NCBI GenBank assembly: GCA_001899145.1
Contig: MKVF01000018.1
Location: forward strand, 558,001 to 622,000
DNA from: Flavobacteriia bacterium 40-80
GTDB taxonomy: Bacteria > Bacteroidota > Bacteroidia > Flavobacteriales_D > Crocinitomicaceae
Length of the DNA: 64,000 bases
Direction: 5' to 3'
The position numbers were made by a program, and so were the translations under genes. The notes under the pieces are model-generated. The model had not been told where the DNA came from. It was given only the letters and a program-made list of their open reading frames with translations, and ran no database searches. Positions 1 to 10,812 of this stretch are shown here, in pieces. Every line of letters begins with the position of its first letter. The stretch's first letter is position 1.

Positions 1-13
1 CAATATAAAAAAG

Positions 14-552
14 TTACCAGTTCATTCCGGTCCATTTCCACAAGCCGTGTTCTCGTATAAGGATCATTTTTTTACCATGTTGCGGCTGAATCCGGAACAT
101 ATTTTCCATCGGAAACTCCATGATCAGCTGTAGAAATACACGAATAACTCCCGAGTGGGTAATGATCAGTACTTTATCACCGGAGTGTTTCTGTTCTATT
201 TCCGTAAGAAAATCCCGTATGCGTCTCTGCATAACCAGAAGGTTTTCCCCGTTGGGCGGTGTTACGTGAATAAAATCAGTGTACCATGGTTGAATCTGTT
301 CCGTTGGAATTGCATCCCATTGCTGTAGTTCCCAGTCGCCGAAGCTCATCTCTATCAGGCGGTTTTCCACGGTATAATCCAGCTGAAAATGATCAGCAAG
401 CTGTGTACAGCGTTTCAAGGGACTTGAATAAACAGCAGAATAGTCTTTTTCCAATTGTATGGAACTTAGGTCATCGGGCCATTCCGGGCGTAACTCTACG
501 TCCGATTGTCCGAAGCAGAAGGCATCGGAAACAGCTACTTTTGTGTGGCGGA

Positions 553-568
<16 letters not shown>
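14..568 (-). CDS. cobC: Alpha-ribazole phosphatase (histidine phosphatase family)
   Basis: Predicted to dephosphorylate alpha-ribazole 5'-phosphate in the cytoplasm during nucleotide-loop assembly of cobalamin. The 184-residue protein has the phosphoglycerate-mutase-like signature: the RHT motif at residues 7-9 supplies the phosphohistidine, followed by a SSPLKRC segment and a later ITHSG motif with the second catalytic histidine. A longer reading frame runs upstream, but the conserved domain begins at the ATG at 568, which overlaps the end of cobS by 16 bp, as expected for translational coupling. It is the last gene of cobT-cobS-cobC. The substrate is inferred mainly from this neighbourhood, because the fold alone would also fit other small phosphatases. 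Confidence 0.85.
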
Positions 569-2699
<2,131 letters not shown>

Positions 2700-4721
2700 T
2701 CATTCTTTCTTCGGAGGTAAAAAGAAAGAAAGCGGCTCGACACGGAAACGCAGAACAACAGCCTTGAACAGCGGAATCAGCTCTCCGTAGGCAATGTCCC
2801 GTGAACGGAGCGCCAAACCGAGTGAAAGTATGAAGCTGACAATAAAGTTCATAAAACCGATAATAATAATCCCGATTGATGCCCAGAAAATCATATCCGT
2901 AGTAAGTTCGAAACCGGATCCGAAATTTCCGATCGCGAAATTTCCCGTAGAGAAGGTGATATGGCGGACATCTAAGTTTAACCCCAGAAATGCACCAACG
3001 GAAGCAGTTGTTCCCATGAATACACCGAACCAGAAGTTCGAAGAAACTCCCGGCCATTTTTTCTCCAGCCACGAAGCGATCTTTTCCGCTTTTGCTTTTC
3101 CCAGGTTGCGTTTTAAGACTGGATGCTCCTTAATGCGGTAATACAAACGGTTGTGCTTGTTCGAATTGGCTACACTTCCAGAAATAATGCCGGAAAGGAA
3201 AAGAAAGACCCCGGCAATTGCTGCATGAAAAATGGCAAGTGAATGGATAGGGCTGCAATCCTTGATCAGCTTAGGCCAGTCGTGCTCGGCGGCATTTGTA
3301 TCAGTTAACAGCTGAATGAGATAAATCAGCAGTAAAGCCATTGAAAAAGTTCCGATTATATTTCCGACGAAAGCGATGAATTGTGAACGGATCAGCCTGC
3401 TGGTCAATTCAGAGAAAGCGCTGTAACGTTTGAGGCGGTCTGTTTCATGACGGTCCTTCTCAATAGACTGGATCATGGCAGATGCGGTCATTGCCGGCTG
3501 CTTGGTTGCTAGTGTCGCTCCGACCAGGTAAATGGTGATGAAGCCAAAAGCATAGTTCATGCTGTAGAAAAAAGCATAGCCAAACTGGCTGAGCTCCCAG
3601 TGGTGGATATACAGCTTAAAAATACACAAAAACCCAACAATGAACCCTCCGAAAGTCGCTGATTTCAGCATGGAGAAATATTCCTGCCGGCCTTTTGTAA
3701 TGTAATGCTCACCTGTTTTTGCAGTATGCTGTGTTATTTCATAAGAAATCAGCTGAGTGCTTTCCGCGATCAGGGTGCGGATATTGTTTTTCTGGCAATT
3801 GTATTTAATCAGCAGGAACAACAACCGGGTGGTTTTCCTGAAAGCCTCTTTTTTATCCTGGACAACAAAAAAATCAATCAGGATTTCTGTTCTTTCCAGC
3901 TGCTGTCTGATCCGCAGCAGGTTCTGGTTGACATCCAGGGAAATTCCGTATTTCGAGCTGTTGCTGTAGGCAGCATCAATAAACTCATGGCACTGTGACG
4001 CGAGAATTTTGAAGTGCCGCAGATCCAGATCTTCCGGATTAAATGTATGATAAGCGTTGGTCTGAATTTTTTGTTCGAGAACGTCGAATTCTTTTTCCAG
4101 CGCTTCGAAGGGAGATTCCAGCTCTTCATACTCCGGCACCATTTTAATAACAGCGCTTTCCAGCGCGCTTCCGGTCATCCGCTGAAGGTTCAGACGAATG
4201 GCCTGAACAACTTCCGAGAGCGGTGAGGTAGGAATAAGCTTTTCGTAAATATGTGGAATTTCAAGCAGCTCGATCAGCTCATCAATGTCTGCCCGGTCAA
4301 TTTTTGAAATCCATTCATAATCACGACGCTGATAAAATACCTGGTTTAAAAAATATTCCAGCTTTGTTTTCTCCGGCTGGTAAGGAATGAGATTTGCAAT
4401 GATGCGTTTCTTTAATTCTCTCCGAAAGTAAGTATTGTATAAAATTCCCGCATCAGTAAGAATGGTTTTGAACTGACGTCCGGAAAAAAGAGTAATGAGC
4501 CGTTCTGAAAAAGCGGTTTTCTTTTCCGGATTTTTAAGCGTATCCAGAAGCTCTTTCAATTGGATCGGGTGAGTATCCGCATTCTTGGGCGGACGGTAAT
4601 AATTTACCAGGTCGGCAAAATAATACACCAGGTCATCTTCATTTTCTATCGGGATTGAAACAAATTTTTGGAATAAAGATTCAAATGAAGGTTTGAAAAT
4701 TTTTTGATGCCTCAGTTTCAT
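2700..4721 (-). CDS. PF10136-type 'site-specific recombinase' (Gcr-like) membrane protein
   Basis: Resembles the family annotated as site-specific recombinase, after gonococcal Gcr. The 673-residue protein has a soluble, helix-rich N-terminal half (about residues 1-360) and six hydrophobic segments in the C-terminal half, for example FGGFIVGFLCIFKLY and FWASIGIIIIGFMNFIVSF. I see neither a tyrosine-recombinase R-H-R-Y pattern nor a serine-recombinase motif, so the recombinase label should be doubted; this is an integral membrane protein of unknown role. The ATG at 4721 is preferred because an upstream TTG would overlap the -7 element at 4774-4767. It is divergent from the helicase gene, and the two promoters lie back to back. 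Confidence 0.75.
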   Translation of the reverse strand: MKLRHQKIFKPSFESLFQKFVSIPIENEDDLVYYFADLVNYYRPPKNADTHPIQLKELLDTLKNPEKKTAFSERLITLFSGRQFKTILTDAGILYNTYFRRELKKRIIANLIPYQPEKTKLEYFLNQVFYQRRDYEWISKIDRADIDELIELLEIPHIYEKLIPTSPLSEVVQAIRLNLQRMTGSALESAVIKMVPEYEELESPFEALEKEFDVLEQKIQTNAYHTFNPEDLDLRHFKILASQCHEFIDAAYSNSSKYGISLDVNQNLLRIRQQLERTEILIDFFVVQDKKEAFRKTTRLLFLLIKYNCQKNNIRTLIAESTQLISYEITQHTAKTGEHYITKGRQEYFSMLKSATFGGFIVGFLCIFKLYIHHWELSQFGYAFFYSMNYAFGFITIYLVGATLATKQPAMTASAMIQSIEKDRHETDRLKRYSAFSELTSRLIRSQFIAFVGNIIGTFSMALLLIYLIQLLTDTNAAEHDWPKLIKDCSPIHSLAIFHAAIAGVFLFLSGIISGSVANSNKHNRLYYRIKEHPVLKRNLGKAKAEKIASWLEKKWPGVSSNFWFGVFMGTTASVGAFLGLNLDVRHITFSTGNFAIGNFGSGFELTTDMIFWASIGIIIIGFMNFIVSFILSLGLALRSRDIAYGELIPLFKAVVLRFRVEPLSFFLPPKKE

Positions 4722-4735
4722 TCTTATTACTTTTG
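4704..4735 (+). promoter_or_regulatory. Promoter for the SF1B helicase gene
   Basis: TTG at 4704-4706 and TACTTTTG at 4728-4735 are separated by 21 bp, matching the Bacteroidota -33/-7 layout. The predicted transcript starts near 4740, giving a leader of about 40 nt before the ATG at 4780. Confidence 0.6.
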
Positions 4736-4766
4736 TAAAAATTTCGTGTTTAGGTATAAATACAGG

Positions 4767-4774
4767 CAAAGATA
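4767..4774 (-). promoter_or_regulatory. -7 element (TATCTTTG) for the gene starting at 4721
   Basis: A perfect TAnnTTTG element on the minus strand, about 45 bp before the ATG. It overlaps the alternative TTG start at 4769, which supports the downstream ATG. Confidence 0.55.
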
Positions 4775-4779
4775 AAAGA

Positions 4780-6594
4780 ATGACATATCAAAATACAGCG
4801 GATTATACAGAAAAAATACTAAAATTACTTGATTTAGAGCTGAACGAACAGAAAAAACGGATCAAACAGTCATATCAGTCTCTGGCAGAGCTGAAAAAGT
4901 CAGGTTACGGTATTTGTCCCGTTTCAGTGGTAAACAGGTCATTCGGCTTTGCGGAATACCCGGAGATCGTATTTAAAATTCCTTTGAACCAGCCAATTGA
5001 CCGGTTTCGTCAGCAGGAAATGATTGAATTGTTTTCAGAGGAAGGAATGATAAAAGGAGCGATTCTTTATCTGACGCCGTCCGAAGGGAAAATACGTCTT
5101 TTTGCGGATGATTTTCCGGAATGGATGGATACTTCGGCAATCGGAATTCGTGTCGGAGTGGATGAAAAGAGCATGCAGCAGGCAAAAGATGCAGTGCAGC
5201 AGCTGGACGGGAAAAATCCTTTTGCAGCTTATTTATTTGAAGATAAGCCATTGAGAAATAACAATACCAATTGGACACTTCAGCCTTCTCATAAATTGAA
5301 TGAAAGCCAGAATCAGGCAGTACGGCATATTTTGAGCGATAAACCGTTGTCCATTGTCCATGGTCCTCCGGGAACGGGGAAAACAACGACATTGGTGGAA
5401 GCGATCCGCCAGCTGGTGAACCAGGGAGAAAAAGTGCTGGCCGTTGCTCCTGGTAATATGGCTGTAGATCATTTGTCAGTGTCGCTGATCAGGGCAGGTG
5501 TGAATGTATTGAGAGCTGGCAACCCTGCAAAGATCTCCGAAGAATTGCTGCAGCATACGCTGGAAGGAAAGCTGGCATCAGGACCTGTCTTTCAGGAATT
5601 AAAAAAATTGAAAATACAAGCGGAAGAATACCGGAAAATGGCTTCGCAGTACAAGCGTAATTTTGGGAAAGATGAACGGGAACAACGCAAATTGATCTGG
5701 GAGCAGTTCCGTTTGCTGAAAAAGGAAATTCAGCAGACGATCCGTTTTTATAAAGAAAAATGGCAGGATGAAGCACAGGTAATTTGCGGAACTCCTGTCG
5801 GGCTGGCTGAAGAGCTGTCGAAAAGTAATGCAAGAATAGTGGTGATTGACGAGGCCGGGCAATGTTTACAGCCATTCGCCTGGATTGCCATTCAGCCGCA
5901 GGTGGAAAAGCTGGTGTTGGCAGGAGACCATTTTCAGCTTCCGCCGACAGTCATTTCAGAAGAAGCTTCCCGCCTGGGGTTGTCCGAATCGGTTCTGGAA
6001 TTATTCCTGGACAAAGCAGATGCGGTTTTGCTGGATACACAATACCGTATGCATGAGCAGATCGCTTCTTTTTCGAGCAGCTATTTTTATGAAGGAAAGC
6101 TGTTAACTCCTCCGGCTCAGTTGGATAACGGATCACATTTGTTGTTTTTCGATACCGCCGGAACAGGCTATGAAGAACAGAAAGAAGAGGAGGGAAGCTC
6201 CTTGTTTAATACCGGTGAGCTGGAATTAATTCCCAAGATCATTGAGCAGCTGGGGCTTCGGCCGTCCGAAACGGTTTTTATTTCTCCCTATTCAGGACAG
6301 GTGGCAAAAGCAAGAGAATATGAGCTGCCGGTCAGCAGAATTTCAACAATAGACAGCTTTCAGGGACAGGAACACCATACAGTGATTCTTTCGCTGGTAC
6401 GCTCCAATGAACGCCAGGAGATCGGATTCCTGAAAGATTACCGCCGGATGAATGTGGCCATGACACGGGCGCAGGAACAGCTGATCATTATTGGCGATAG
6501 CGCAACCATCGGGAATGATTCCTTTTACAAGAAATTCCTGGATCACGCTGAGCAGCAAAACGCGTACCGGACAGCCTGGGAAGTTTTGTATTGA
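4780..6594 (+). CDS. SF1B DNA/RNA helicase, IGHMBP2/Upf1-like
   Basis: ATP-dependent helicase of superfamily 1B, expected in the cytoplasm. The 604-residue protein has Walker A GPPGTGKTTT at residues 195-204, Walker B DEAGQ at 357-361, GDHFQLPP (motif III), DTQYRMHEQI (motif IV region), TIDSFQGQE (motif V) and RRMNVAMTRAQ (motif VI). About 175 residues precede the first motor domain and probably form the nucleic-acid binding beta-barrel. Close homologues are common in Bacteroidota and usually annotated AAA domain-containing protein or IGHMBP2 family helicase; no cellular role can be read from the context. Confidence 0.9.
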   Translation: MTYQNTADYTEKILKLLDLELNEQKKRIKQSYQSLAELKKSGYGICPVSVVNRSFGFAEYPEIVFKIPLNQPIDRFRQQEMIELFSEEGMIKGAILYLTPSEGKIRLFADDFPEWMDTSAIGIRVGVDEKSMQQAKDAVQQLDGKNPFAAYLFEDKPLRNNNTNWTLQPSHKLNESQNQAVRHILSDKPLSIVHGPPGTGKTTTLVEAIRQLVNQGEKVLAVAPGNMAVDHLSVSLIRAGVNVLRAGNPAKISEELLQHTLEGKLASGPVFQELKKLKIQAEEYRKMASQYKRNFGKDEREQRKLIWEQFRLLKKEIQQTIRFYKEKWQDEAQVICGTPVGLAEELSKSNARIVVIDEAGQCLQPFAWIAIQPQVEKLVLAGDHFQLPPTVISEEASRLGLSESVLELFLDKADAVLLDTQYRMHEQIASFSSSYFYEGKLLTPPAQLDNGSHLLFFDTAGTGYEEQKEEEGSSLFNTGELELIPKIIEQLGLRPSETVFISPYSGQVAKAREYELPVSRISTIDSFQGQEHHTVILSLVRSNERQEIGFLKDYRRMNVAMTRAQEQLIIIGDSATIGNDSFYKKFLDHAEQQNAYRTAWEVLY

Positions 6595-6596
6595 TC

Positions 6597-6640
6597 TGAT
6601 TGGAAGATTGAGAAGATTTAGAAAATTAAAAATTGCAGAT
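6597..6640. repeat. Intergenic GAAGATTGA-type repeat, copy 1
   Basis: Just after the helicase stop, the DNA reads as short degenerate units around GATTGGAAGATTGAG followed by AAGATT. The same 15-mer occurs at 48195-48209, between mutY and ssb. Confidence 0.5.
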
Positions 6641-6690
6641 TACAAATTGCAAATTTGGAGATTGTAAATTTGTAATGTCTTATTTAAACA

Positions 6691-6720
6691 AAACAAGCGA
6701 GGATATTTCCTCGCTTGTTT
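6691..6720. terminator. Bidirectional terminator between helicase and PorP/SprF genes
   Basis: A perfect 13 bp stem (AAACAAGCGAGGA against TCCTCGCTTGTTT) with a TATT loop. It is followed by a T-rich stretch on the plus strand and preceded by A-rich sequence, so it can serve both convergent genes. Confidence 0.85.
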
Positions 6721-6775
6721 TTATTTTGTAATCTCTAAAGTATAATCTTAAACTTCTGATATATAGCGCCTAACG

Positions 6776-6858
6776 TCTAATGTCTAAAATCTATTGTCTA
6801 ATATCTAATATCTAATGTCTGATGTCTAGCCTCTGGCTTCTAAAAATCTATTGTCTAT
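6776..6858. repeat. Degenerate heptanucleotide tandem repeat (TCTAATG-like)
   Basis: About twelve consecutive units of the form TCTAAYR or close variants, in nearly perfect 7-base register; one unit is 8 bases. The array ends at the stop codon of the PorP/SprF gene. A second array of the same heptamer starts at 40197. Confidence 0.75.
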
Positions 6859-7821
6859 TTAATATTGCGATCCTTTAAACTTACGTACCCGCATACCTTT
6901 CACTTTTCCGTTTGGCTTGATGATCTTGCGTTTATCGAATCCGGGTTTCATGAATGGTGTGTAAAAGCCGATTCCAAGTTCGTGGGATGTTCCCAATCCT
7001 GTGAATTGTGAGAACGGAGCAGTTTCGAAATTGTACGAAATCCGGAGTCCGAAATCAAACTTGTATCCGACTGTAGCGTGAACGCTGTTCCCTGATTTAT
7101 ATCCGGCGCCTACAAAGAAGGAATCGTAGAATACCGCATTTAAATCTCCGAGAAAGTTAATCGGAGCACCACCCGTTGCTCTTACAAGAAGCGCAGGCAT
7201 TAAGGAGAAATACTTATTAAATACGAACTTATAGGAAGCGCTCAGGTAAACGCTGGAATATTGCGTTTTCCATCTCGCATCCGTATCCACCATCGCATTG
7301 GCAAAAAATCTCGGGAAAGAAAGATTGACCGTCAGGTTTTTGGACTGCAAAGATGCGCCCGCACCGAAATTCACACCTCCGATGGACCTTGTATCCAGAA
7401 ACACGGGATCGTAAATGGATTGCGCATTGAAAACCGCCGGGTTGAAAGTTTGCTGGTAGAAATTCACATTTGCACCCAGACCAATCGCTGTAGTGTTATT
7501 TAACCAGATGTGATAAACATAGTTCAATCCTGCTTCAAACAAGTTGAATTTATTCATGTTCTGGTTGTTGATCGTCAGGCCAAGCCCGTGATTTTTATGT
7601 AAATGGTAAGAAGTATTAAAATACGCGTTTTGAGGAAATCCCGTCTGGTTCAGATACTGAAGACGATACAGCAACGTAGCGCTGAATTCATTGTGGATAT
7701 CCATGTATCCCGGATTGAACGTTTCCGGATTCAACAGGTAATGATTGAATAGTAAACGATTTTGTCCTTTAGCTGTTAACGATGCAACAACTAACAAAAA
7801 AGCAAAGCAAAGTTTTCTCAT
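6859..7821 (-). CDS. PorP/SprF family type IX secretion membrane protein
   Basis: Outer-membrane beta-barrel of the PorP/SprF family, which is linked to type IX secretion and to surface anchoring of partner proteins. The 320-residue protein starts with a signal peptide (hydrophobic stretch ending ...TAKGQ). The mature part has the family pattern LLFNHYLLNPETFNPGY, followed by alternating aromatic strands and a C-terminal barrel. Its ATG overlaps the stop of the preceding sorting-domain gene by 4 bp (ATGA), so the two are probably co-translated. PorP/SprF genes commonly sit next to a protein with a type B sorting domain, as here. A heptamer repeat array starts directly at its stop codon. Confidence 0.9.
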   Translation of the reverse strand: MRKLCFAFLLVVASLTAKGQNRLLFNHYLLNPETFNPGYMDIHNEFSATLLYRLQYLNQTGFPQNAYFNTSYHLHKNHGLGLTINNQNMNKFNLFEAGLNYVYHIWLNNTTAIGLGANVNFYQQTFNPAVFNAQSIYDPVFLDTRSIGGVNFGAGASLQSKNLTVNLSFPRFFANAMVDTDARWKTQYSSVYLSASYKFVFNKYFSLMPALLVRATGGAPINFLGDLNAVFYDSFFVGAGYKSGNSVHATVGYKFDFGLRISYNFETAPFSQFTGLGTSHELGIGFYTPFMKPGFDKRKIIKPNGKVKGMRVRKFKGSQY

Positions 7822-8207
7822 CTTTTAATGGTTATTTTCCCGGAATGTTTTCTCTTTATTGTGTCGATCAGCGTGTAGTAGTAAACGCCGTCCGGCAGAT
7901 CCTGACCTACAAGAACCATATTCACGTTCGCACGCCCGCTGAATTCGTTCTGGTAATTTTTGTTCTGATAGACCATGCTGCCCCAGGTATTGTAAACCAT
8001 CAGCTCGCTGTTCGGGAAATATTGAAGATAGTCGATTACAAAATAATCATTGAAGCCATCGCCATTGGGACTGATAAAATCGTAGAATTTTAGCGAGTCA
8101 GCAAAATAAGATGTTTCACTTACCACAACAGAATCTTCGAATGTCTGCCCGAAAACACTGCTGAAACCTGTAAATGAAGTGATTAGAAAAATATATAAAA
8201 ACCTCAT
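7818..8207 (-). CDS. Short secreted protein made almost only of a T9SS type B (CHU_C) sorting domain
   Basis: The 129-residue product has a signal peptide (ending ...FSSVFGQ) and then almost nothing but a gliding-motility-associated C-terminal domain. This includes SPNGDGFNDYFVID, a LMVYNTWGSMVYQ strand, and a LPDGVYYYTL then GKITIKR end. Such domains normally form the last 80-90 residues of large secreted adhesins; here the cargo part is missing. The ATG at 8207 is preferred over a GTG at 8222 because the latter overlaps the -7 element. It is translationally coupled to the PorP/SprF gene. It could be a real mini-protein or the remnant of a longer cargo gene. Confidence 0.85.
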   Translation of the reverse strand: MRFLYIFLITSFTGFSSVFGQTFEDSVVVSETSYFADSLKFYDFISPNGDGFNDYFVIDYLQYFPNSELMVYNTWGSMVYQNKNYQNEFSGRANVNMVLVGQDLPDGVYYYTLIDTIKRKHSGKITIKR

Positions 8208-8221
8208 AAGTAATTTTTGCA

Positions 8222-8229
8222 CAAATATA
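8222..8229 (-). promoter_or_regulatory. -7 element (TATATTTG) for the sorting-domain/PorP operon
   Basis: Perfect TAnnTTTG on the minus strand, 14 bp before the ATG at 8207. The matching -33 element is weak. Confidence 0.5.
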
Positions 8230-8287
8230 CTTCGTTTGAAGTTAGCTTTTAAAGAAAAAAAGATGTTTTTCGAAAGGCCTTTGTTAA

Positions 8288-9004
8288 TTACTTCTGTAAT
8301 TGGCTGTATTTGTTCTTAATAATCTGAAGAGCAAGTTCTAACTGACCTTCCATTGTCAGGTCTGAATTATCGATCTCAATGGCGTCTGCAGCTTTTACCA
8401 GAGGAGAGTCCGCTCTTGTCGTATCAATATGATCGCGTTCCAGTAAATTGGCTTTGACTTCCTCAATAGTCCCGTTGAAGGAAGGATTGGTTTGCTTCAG
8501 CTCGGTGTAACGTCTTTGCGCGCGGATGTCCGGAGATGCGGTGAGAAACAATTTCACAGTCGCGTCCGGGAAAACAACAGTTCCGACGTCACGGCCGTCC
8601 AGCACAACGTGAGTGGTTCGTCCCAGCTTTCGCTGTGCTTCTACCAGCTTTTTCCGGACAAGGCTGTTGGCGGCAACTTTTGAAACATTCGCGTTGACCT
8701 CCACAGAACGGATTTCATTCTGAACATTCTCACCGTTCAGAAGTATCACAGGATTCTGAATGGACTGGCTGATATCAAATGAAACATCAATAGCAGGGAG
8801 CATTTGCTCCAGCTTTTTGCTGTCCGGCTGTCCCTCGCTGTCCAGCAAATTATTTTGAAGCGCAAATAAGGTAACGGCACGATACATCGCTCCGGTATCG
8901 ATGAAAAGCAGGTTTAACGATTTGGCAAGCGCTTTTGCAAGCGTACTCTTTCCACAGCTGGAATAGCCGTCTATCGCAATGATGAGCTGCTTTGTTTCTT
9001 CCAT
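8288..9004 (-). CDS. cmk: Cytidylate kinase
   Basis: Phosphorylates CMP and dCMP with ATP in the cytoplasm. The 238-residue protein has the P-loop IDGYSSCGKSTLAK at residues 11-24, then DTGAMYRAVT, the VLDGRDVGTVVFPDA motif, and a LID-region ERDHIDTTRADSPL segment. The ATG at 9004 overlaps porQ by 34 bp. This porQ-cmk arrangement is shared by many Bacteroidota, so the pairing is not specific to this strain. Confidence 0.95.
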   Translation of the reverse strand: MEETKQLIIAIDGYSSCGKSTLAKALAKSLNLLFIDTGAMYRAVTLFALQNNLLDSEGQPDSKKLEQMLPAIDVSFDISQSIQNPVILLNGENVQNEIRSVEVNANVSKVAANSLVRKKLVEAQRKLGRTTHVVLDGRDVGTVVFPDATVKLFLTASPDIRAQRRYTELKQTNPSFNGTIEEVKANLLERDHIDTTRADSPLVKAADAIEIDNSDLTMEGQLELALQIIKNKYSQLQK

Positions 9005-10026
9005 CGGTCTATATTTGTTGATAATGTAAGCATATTCTGCATTCCCGCGACAGAGTAGAAATTGATTCCATAGTCAATCGAAAAGCGTTTGAAATAAAGA
9101 CCTAAGCCAAAAGAGAATCCTGCAAGCCCCGGACGGTTGGCAACTTTTAAGGTGCTTCTTCTGTAAATATCGAAAGCCGCCCGTACATGAACGATCTTCC
9201 CGAGAATGATTTCAGACTGAAAGGTAAAATGCTGTGCCAGCTTTCTTCCGAAGCCTTCCGGTTTCGGGTAAATGGTGTCGTTGGTTAAAGGATCGTATGT
9301 CGGCTTTTTATTCGGGTCAAAGTAGCTGAGATTCCATTTGTTCAGATGATGGATCACCATGCTGAACCGGAAAGGAGCATGCTTCAGCCGGTGGCTGATT
9401 CCGAACTGCAGATCCATCGGTAGATTGGAGCGCTCTGTTTTTGTATAATTTTTCAGCTGATAACCGATATTTTTAGCTATGATTGTCAGGGTAAGATTCG
9501 CCTTTTTTTCATAATAGCTCGCTGCCAGGTCAACTGCTGCTCCCAGAGCAACGTAACGGTCCAGCTGAGAAAGCAGGAAGTTAAAGTTCGCGCCTACCCG
9601 CATTTTGGGATTCAGACTGTAAGAAGTTCCTGCACCGATAATATAATCACTCGGATGAAATCGCCCGGTATTGAACCCAAGCTCATCCATCCGGTCCTGA
9701 ACACCGTAGCTGACATACCGTATGTGGGCAGCAGAGCTGAATTTCTCTCCGAATTGCCTTCCGTAGCTTGCCATTCCGAAATTCAGGCCGCTGGGCATGA
9801 TTCCATGACTGAAGCTTGCCTGATTGTGCATTTCCGGATTATACAAGGAAGGATTGGAAACTCCCAGGTTGACATCCTGATCAATAGCGGTGATAAAATC
9901 CGTTCCCAAACCATTTGAACGCGCATTAAATGCCATATCCAGGATCGGAAAAGCGTAATTCCCGCCAATCTGCGCAGAGACGGAAGAAATAACAGAGAAA
10001 CAAACTAAAATCGTAAAAAATCTCAT
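8971..10026 (-). CDS. porQ: Type IX secretion system protein PorQ
   Basis: Outer-membrane barrel protein of the type IX secretion system, implicated with PorU, PorV and PorZ in cargo processing and attachment at the cell surface. The 351-residue protein has an N-terminal signal peptide (ending VSAQ) followed by the PorQ/PorV-type start IGGNYAFPILDMAFNARSNG and barrel-like strands throughout. Its 3' end overlaps cmk. I find no clear promoter: only a one-mismatch TTAATTTG lies upstream. PorV is a paralogue, but the adjacent cmk supports PorQ. Confidence 0.87.
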   Translation of the reverse strand: MRFFTILVCFSVISSVSAQIGGNYAFPILDMAFNARSNGLGTDFITAIDQDVNLGVSNPSLYNPEMHNQASFSHGIMPSGLNFGMASYGRQFGEKFSSAAHIRYVSYGVQDRMDELGFNTGRFHPSDYIIGAGTSYSLNPKMRVGANFNFLLSQLDRYVALGAAVDLAASYYEKKANLTLTIIAKNIGYQLKNYTKTERSNLPMDLQFGISHRLKHAPFRFSMVIHHLNKWNLSYFDPNKKPTYDPLTNDTIYPKPEGFGRKLAQHFTFQSEIILGKIVHVRAAFDIYRRSTLKVANRPGLAGFSFGLGLYFKRFSIDYGINFYSVAGMQNMLTLSTNIDRWKKQSSSSLR

Positions 10027-10197
10027 AAGCCTTTTCCAGAACGCAAATTAACGTATAATATTTTGAAACAGCTTAAAATTACCAGTATAAACTTCCGTGG
10101 ATTCAGGTGATAAATTAGGATGCAAAGCCAGGCAATGACAGAGAATAGTATTATATATGCTAAATAGTTGCCGATAGATATCTTTTGTTTTTCTTCT

Positions 10198-10809
10198 TTA
10201 CCCTTTAATTCCTGTAATTCTGATAATACTGCTTTTACCCGTGTGAAAAATTCCTTCGTTTAATTCCGTTTCTGTTTCGTAAGCTTCTGTAAAATCGAAA
10301 TCCGGGAAATCATTTTTCAATTCTTCCAGGCTGTAAAGCATTTCCGGATCACCGGGACCTCCTGCGTCGGAATTTTCTTTTTGAAAAATGCTGTGCTTTT
10401 TGCTGAACCCTTCGATGATAAGTGTTCCGCCTGGTTTAAGAAAATAAGCGAGCTTCTGATGGTATTCTCTGCGTTTTTTACCCGGAAAATGTGCATAAAT
10501 CAATGCCAGGGCATCTGCTGATACGGGTTTTAGCTCAAAATGCTCAACATCGGAAATGATATAATTGATTTCCACATTGTGTCTCTTTGACAACAATTCT
10601 GCTTTTTTTCTACCTTCCTCACTCTGGTCAAAAGCAGACACATTCCATCCGAGTATTGCTGCATAAACCGCATTTCTCCCTTCTCCTTCAGCCGGGAATA
10701 AAATTGTTCCCGGTTGTAATCCGGTAAGCTTTTCTTTCAGGTATTCATTAGGTTCTTCACCGTAAGCAAATTCACTATGGCTGTAACGCTCATTCCAGAA
10801 ATCTTTCAT
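10198..10809 (-). CDS. Class I SAM-dependent methyltransferase (TehB/thiopurine methyltransferase-like)
   Basis: Cytoplasmic methyltransferase with the small-molecule type fold. The 203-residue protein opens with FWNERYSHSEFAYGEEPNEYL, then the SAM-binding loop FPAEGEGRNAVYAA, an acidic VSAFDQSEEG strand end, and a LKPGGTLIIEGFSK segment. It begins 3 bp after the stop of the MBL-rhodanese fusion and should be co-transcribed with it, hinting at a sulfur or thiol substrate. That is inference; tellurite or selenium methylation would fit the family equally well. Confidence 0.83.
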   Translation of the reverse strand: MKDFWNERYSHSEFAYGEEPNEYLKEKLTGLQPGTILFPAEGEGRNAVYAAILGWNVSAFDQSEEGRKKAELLSKRHNVEINYIISDVEHFELKPVSADALALIYAHFPGKKRREYHQKLAYFLKPGGTLIIEGFSKKHSIFQKENSDAGGPGDPEMLYSLEELKNDFPDFDFTEAYETETELNEGIFHTGKSSIIRITGIKG

Positions 10810-10812
10810 CTT

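Noticed and set aside
2700-4721. Mobile element carrying a recombinase
   Set aside because: The protein is polytopic, lacks catalytic recombinase motifs, and has no terminal repeats or other mobile genes around it.
6776-6858. CRISPR array
   Set aside because: Units are 7 bases without spacers of constant length and with no cas genes nearby; this is a simple tandem repeat.
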